Source: an uncultured Eubacteriales bacterium
GTDB lineage: Bacteria > Bacillota > Clostridia > Peptostreptococcales > Anaerovoracaceae
NCBI GenBank assembly: GCA_902803725.1
Contig: CADCRD010000118.1
Location: forward strand, 1 to 8,114
Reading direction: 5' to 3'
Length of the DNA: 8,114 nucleotides
Position numbers and translations under genes: made by a program. The notes under the pieces were generated by a model. The model was not told where the DNA came from. It made no database searches and was given only the letters and a program-made list of their open reading frames with translations. Below are positions 6,546 to 8,114 of the stretch, one piece after another (within the stretch, counting starts at the first letter, position 1; each line of letters opens with the position of its first letter).

Positions 6546-6659
6546 ATGTCCGGCGTTGATGAACATGAAAAGGACGATAAATCAAAAAGTGAAAATTTGA
6601 TGAAGTTACATATTTTTTGCATGAGTTCAAAAAAAGATGCTATAATTGTAATCCACTAA
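6546..6659 (+). CDS. Possible 37-aa small ORF upstream of the second amidase
   Basis: ATG at 6546 opens a frame of 37 codons (MSGVDEHEKDDKSKSENL... ending IVIH) closed by TAA. A strong site, GGAGAGGGG, sits at 6534-6542 directly after the terminator. The product would be charged at the front and hydrophobic at the end, with no family I recognise. The last codons overlap a good promoter (-10 at 6641-6646), so much of its 3' sequence may be explained by that instead. It ends 28 bases before the amidase start. The same GGAGAGGGG-type block precedes the short frame at 5265, and both peptides carry D-x-H-x-K near the start. Confidence 0.3.
   Translation: MSGVDEHEKDDKSKSENLMKLHIFCMSSKKDAIIVIH
6617..6646 (+). 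promoter_or_regulatory. Promoter of the second amidase
   Basis: Perfect TATAAT (6641-6646) with TG at 6638-6639, an extended -10. The -35 is weak: TTGCAT (6617-6622) with an 18-base spacer. Transcription should start near 6653, giving a leader of about 35 bases. Confidence 0.65.
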
Positions 6660-6687
6660 AGATCCACTGGTCCGGATTGGAGAAATG

Positions 6688-8114
6688 ATGAAACTGCTGA
6701 ATAAAAAAAGGCGTGGGATGATAACGGCACTGGCTGTATGCATATGTATGCTGTCCGCTTTAGTGCTGTGTTTTGCTGCATCAGATACAGCAGATGCAGC
6801 CGTAAAAAAGTACAAACTGGTATACAAAACAGATAAATACGCAACAGTAAAAATCAAAGGTAAAAAGCCAAAATCCGGCAAAAAAATCAAAGTTGGAACA
6901 GTAATTAGCATAAAATCCGCTAAAGGGTATACGATAAAAAGTTTTATGGTTAGCGGGAAAGAAAAGGTTCCAAAGCCGCAGAAAACAAAATCAATCAAAT
7001 ACAAAATCAAGAAGAAAGATATAAAAAAGAAAAAGGTCAGCATCAAAGTAATCAGCTGGAAGGTGCCTGTAAAATCAAAGATCACCCTCAGAAGATCGGG
7101 TATGATAGATGGTAAATGGGGAGGCAGTGTGTCGGCCATTTCAGGTAACGAAAAGGCGGGAAAGATGTATGTGGAATATGGAGAATCAAAAACCATCAGC
7201 ATTTCACAGGCCTCAGGGTATTGCATAGCCGGTGTTACTCAGGATGGAAAGAGCCTGGGCAGGACCGACAGCTTAGTCATAACAGGTGACGGACAGAATC
7301 ACAAGATCAATGTTGATTTCGCAAAGGCAACACTGAAGATAAAAGTTGATCCCGGACACGCAGGTAAATATAACAAGGGTGCTGTTCCGGGATACTGGGA
7401 ATCCGAAACGGTTTGGAAATTATCAAATTATCTGAAACCGTATCTGAACAAATACCCCGGCATAAAAGCCACTCTGACCAAGAGTTCACTTGCTGAAGAT
7501 CCTCTTGTATATGAAAGAGGCAGGATGGCAAAAGGCAATGACCTGTTTCTTTCCATTCATTCCAATTCGAGTGATTCATCAAGGACTGACTATCCTTTAA
7601 CGATCGTATCATACAGCAAAAAACAGCTGTATAATGTCGCGCAGCCTCTGGGAGTCAAACTGGCCGAGTGCGTCAGAAAGGCAATGAAGACCAATCAGCC
7701 ACATCAGGTCTGGATAAAGCTGCAGAGCGACAAAAGAGACTGGTACGGTGTGATCAGAGGTGCTTCGGATGTAGATGTGCCGGGAATAATCATCGAACAT
7801 TCATTCCATTCAAATCCGTTGAGAGCAGCCTGGCTGATGCAAAAATCGAACCTCAAATCGATGGCAAAAAAAGAAGCAAAAGTCATAGCATCGTATTACG
7901 GACTGAATAAAGATGGCACAGTTACAGCGCCTGAGATCCCGGCAGACTGCAAAACAAAGAACGGCGCAGGTAATATCAAGGTGAGCTGGAAGAAGGGCCC
8001 GGTCACCGGATATAAAGTGCTGCGCTCTGCTGCCGTTGATGGAAAATATTCTGAGATAGCTAATACTTCAAAACGAAGCTTTACCGACAGCGGGCTGAAA
8101 TCCGGAAAGACTTA
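6688..8114 (+). CDS. Secreted N-acetylmuramoyl-L-alanine amidase (Amidase_3) with Lys-rich module and FN3-like tail, 3' end cut off
   Basis: An open frame of 475 codons runs off the window, so the C-terminus is missing. Signal peptide: basic 1-9, hydrophobic 11-30, cleavage probably after the ADA at 35-37. Residues 39-131 are about one third lysine with almost no acidic residue; they keep a faint beta-repeat pattern (GTVISIKSAKGYTIKSFMVSG). A second beta module spans about 132-212 (GGSVSAISG, GYCIAGVTQDGKSLG). The catalytic domain (about 217-405) has zinc ligands His 224 (DPGHAG), Glu 238 (YWES), His 291 (SIHSN) and catalytic Glu 370 (EHSFHSN). From about 414 a fibronectin III-like domain begins (KVSWKKGPVTGYKVLRSA...GKYSEIA). 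GGAG at 6679-6682 lies 5 bases from the ATG at 6688 and only 2 from the ATG at 6685, so 6688 is preferred. The catalytic half is a clear paralogue of the preceding gene; the basic module may bind teichoic acids or other wall anions (inference). Confidence 0.9.
   Translation, partial: MKLLNKKRRGMITALAVCICMLSALVLCFAASDTADAAVKKYKLVYKTDKYATVKIKGKKPKSGKKIKVGTVISIKSAKGYTIKSFMVSGKEKVPKPQKTKSIKYKIKKKDIKKKKVSIKVISWKVPVKSKITLRRSGMIDGKWGGSVSAISGNEKAGKMYVEYGESKTISISQASGYCIAGVTQDGKSLGRTDSLVITGDGQNHKINVDFAKATLKIKVDPGHAGKYNKGAVPGYWESETVWKLSNYLKPYLNKYPGIKATLTKSSLAEDPLVYERGRMAKGNDLFLSIHSNSSDSSRTDYPLTIVSYSKKQLYNVAQPLGVKLAECVRKAMKTNQPHQVWIKLQSDKRDWYGVIRGASDVDVPGIIIEHSFHSNPLRAAWLMQKSNLKSMAKKEAKVIASYYGLNKDGTVTAPEIPADCKTKNGAGNIKVSWKKGPVTGYKVLRSAAVDGKYSEIANTSKRSFTDSGLKSGKT

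Noticed and set aside
6420..6659. 79-codon plus-strand frame starting at TTG 6420
   Set aside because: Its first half crosses the hairpin and terminator and has no ribosome-binding site. Only the shorter version from ATG 6546 is kept, at low confidence.
6627..7226. Minus-strand frame of 199 codons with strongly hydrophobic, membrane-like sequence
   Set aside because: It is the complement of the lysine-rich part of the second amidase: AAA/AAG codons read backwards give Phe/Leu-rich sequence. No ribosome-binding site, and the plus-strand gene is well supported.

Overview
The window looks like chromosomal DNA of a low-to-mid GC anaerobic Firmicute, most likely class Clostridia (an Eubacterium/Anaerovoracaceae-like lineage is my best guess, low confidence). 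Evidence: the order SRP RNA - dnaX - ebfC - recR is the classical Firmicute arrangement, Shine-Dalgarno sites are GGAG-type, and the secreted amidases with beta-rich modules and a fibronectin III-like tail are typical of gut and oral Clostridia.

Layout, all genes on the plus strand. (1) 1-94: 3' part of the SRP RNA. (2) 167-4214: one probable operon, dnaX (tau subunit of the clamp loader), ebfC/ybaB (nucleoid-associated protein), recR (recombination mediator) and a 14-helix MFS efflux-type transporter that overlaps recR by 4 bases through a TTG start. I see no terminator inside this block. (3) 4239-5178: a separate unit with a good extended -10 promoter, a structured leader, a membrane site-2 protease of family M50 and a hairpin terminator. 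(4) 5180-6376: regulated-looking promoter, a 19-codon leader ORF and a secreted N-acetylmuramoyl-L-alanine amidase. (5) 6377-6687: a 311-base gap with a promoter, two hairpins (the second a terminator), a possible 37-codon leader ORF and a second promoter. (6) 6688 to the window end: a second, larger secreted amidase, cut off inside a fibronectin III-like domain.

Functionally, the first half is replication, repair and protein-targeting housekeeping. The last third is a tandem pair of paralogous cell-wall hydrolases whose catalytic domains are about half identical by eye, but which carry different non-catalytic N-terminal modules; the second has an extremely lysine-rich module. The most unusual material is in the two amidase leaders: both carry a GGAGAGGGG-type ribosome-binding block in front of a short ORF, and the second also shows an attenuator-like arrangement. 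No mobile element, CRISPR array, tRNA or phage gene was seen.
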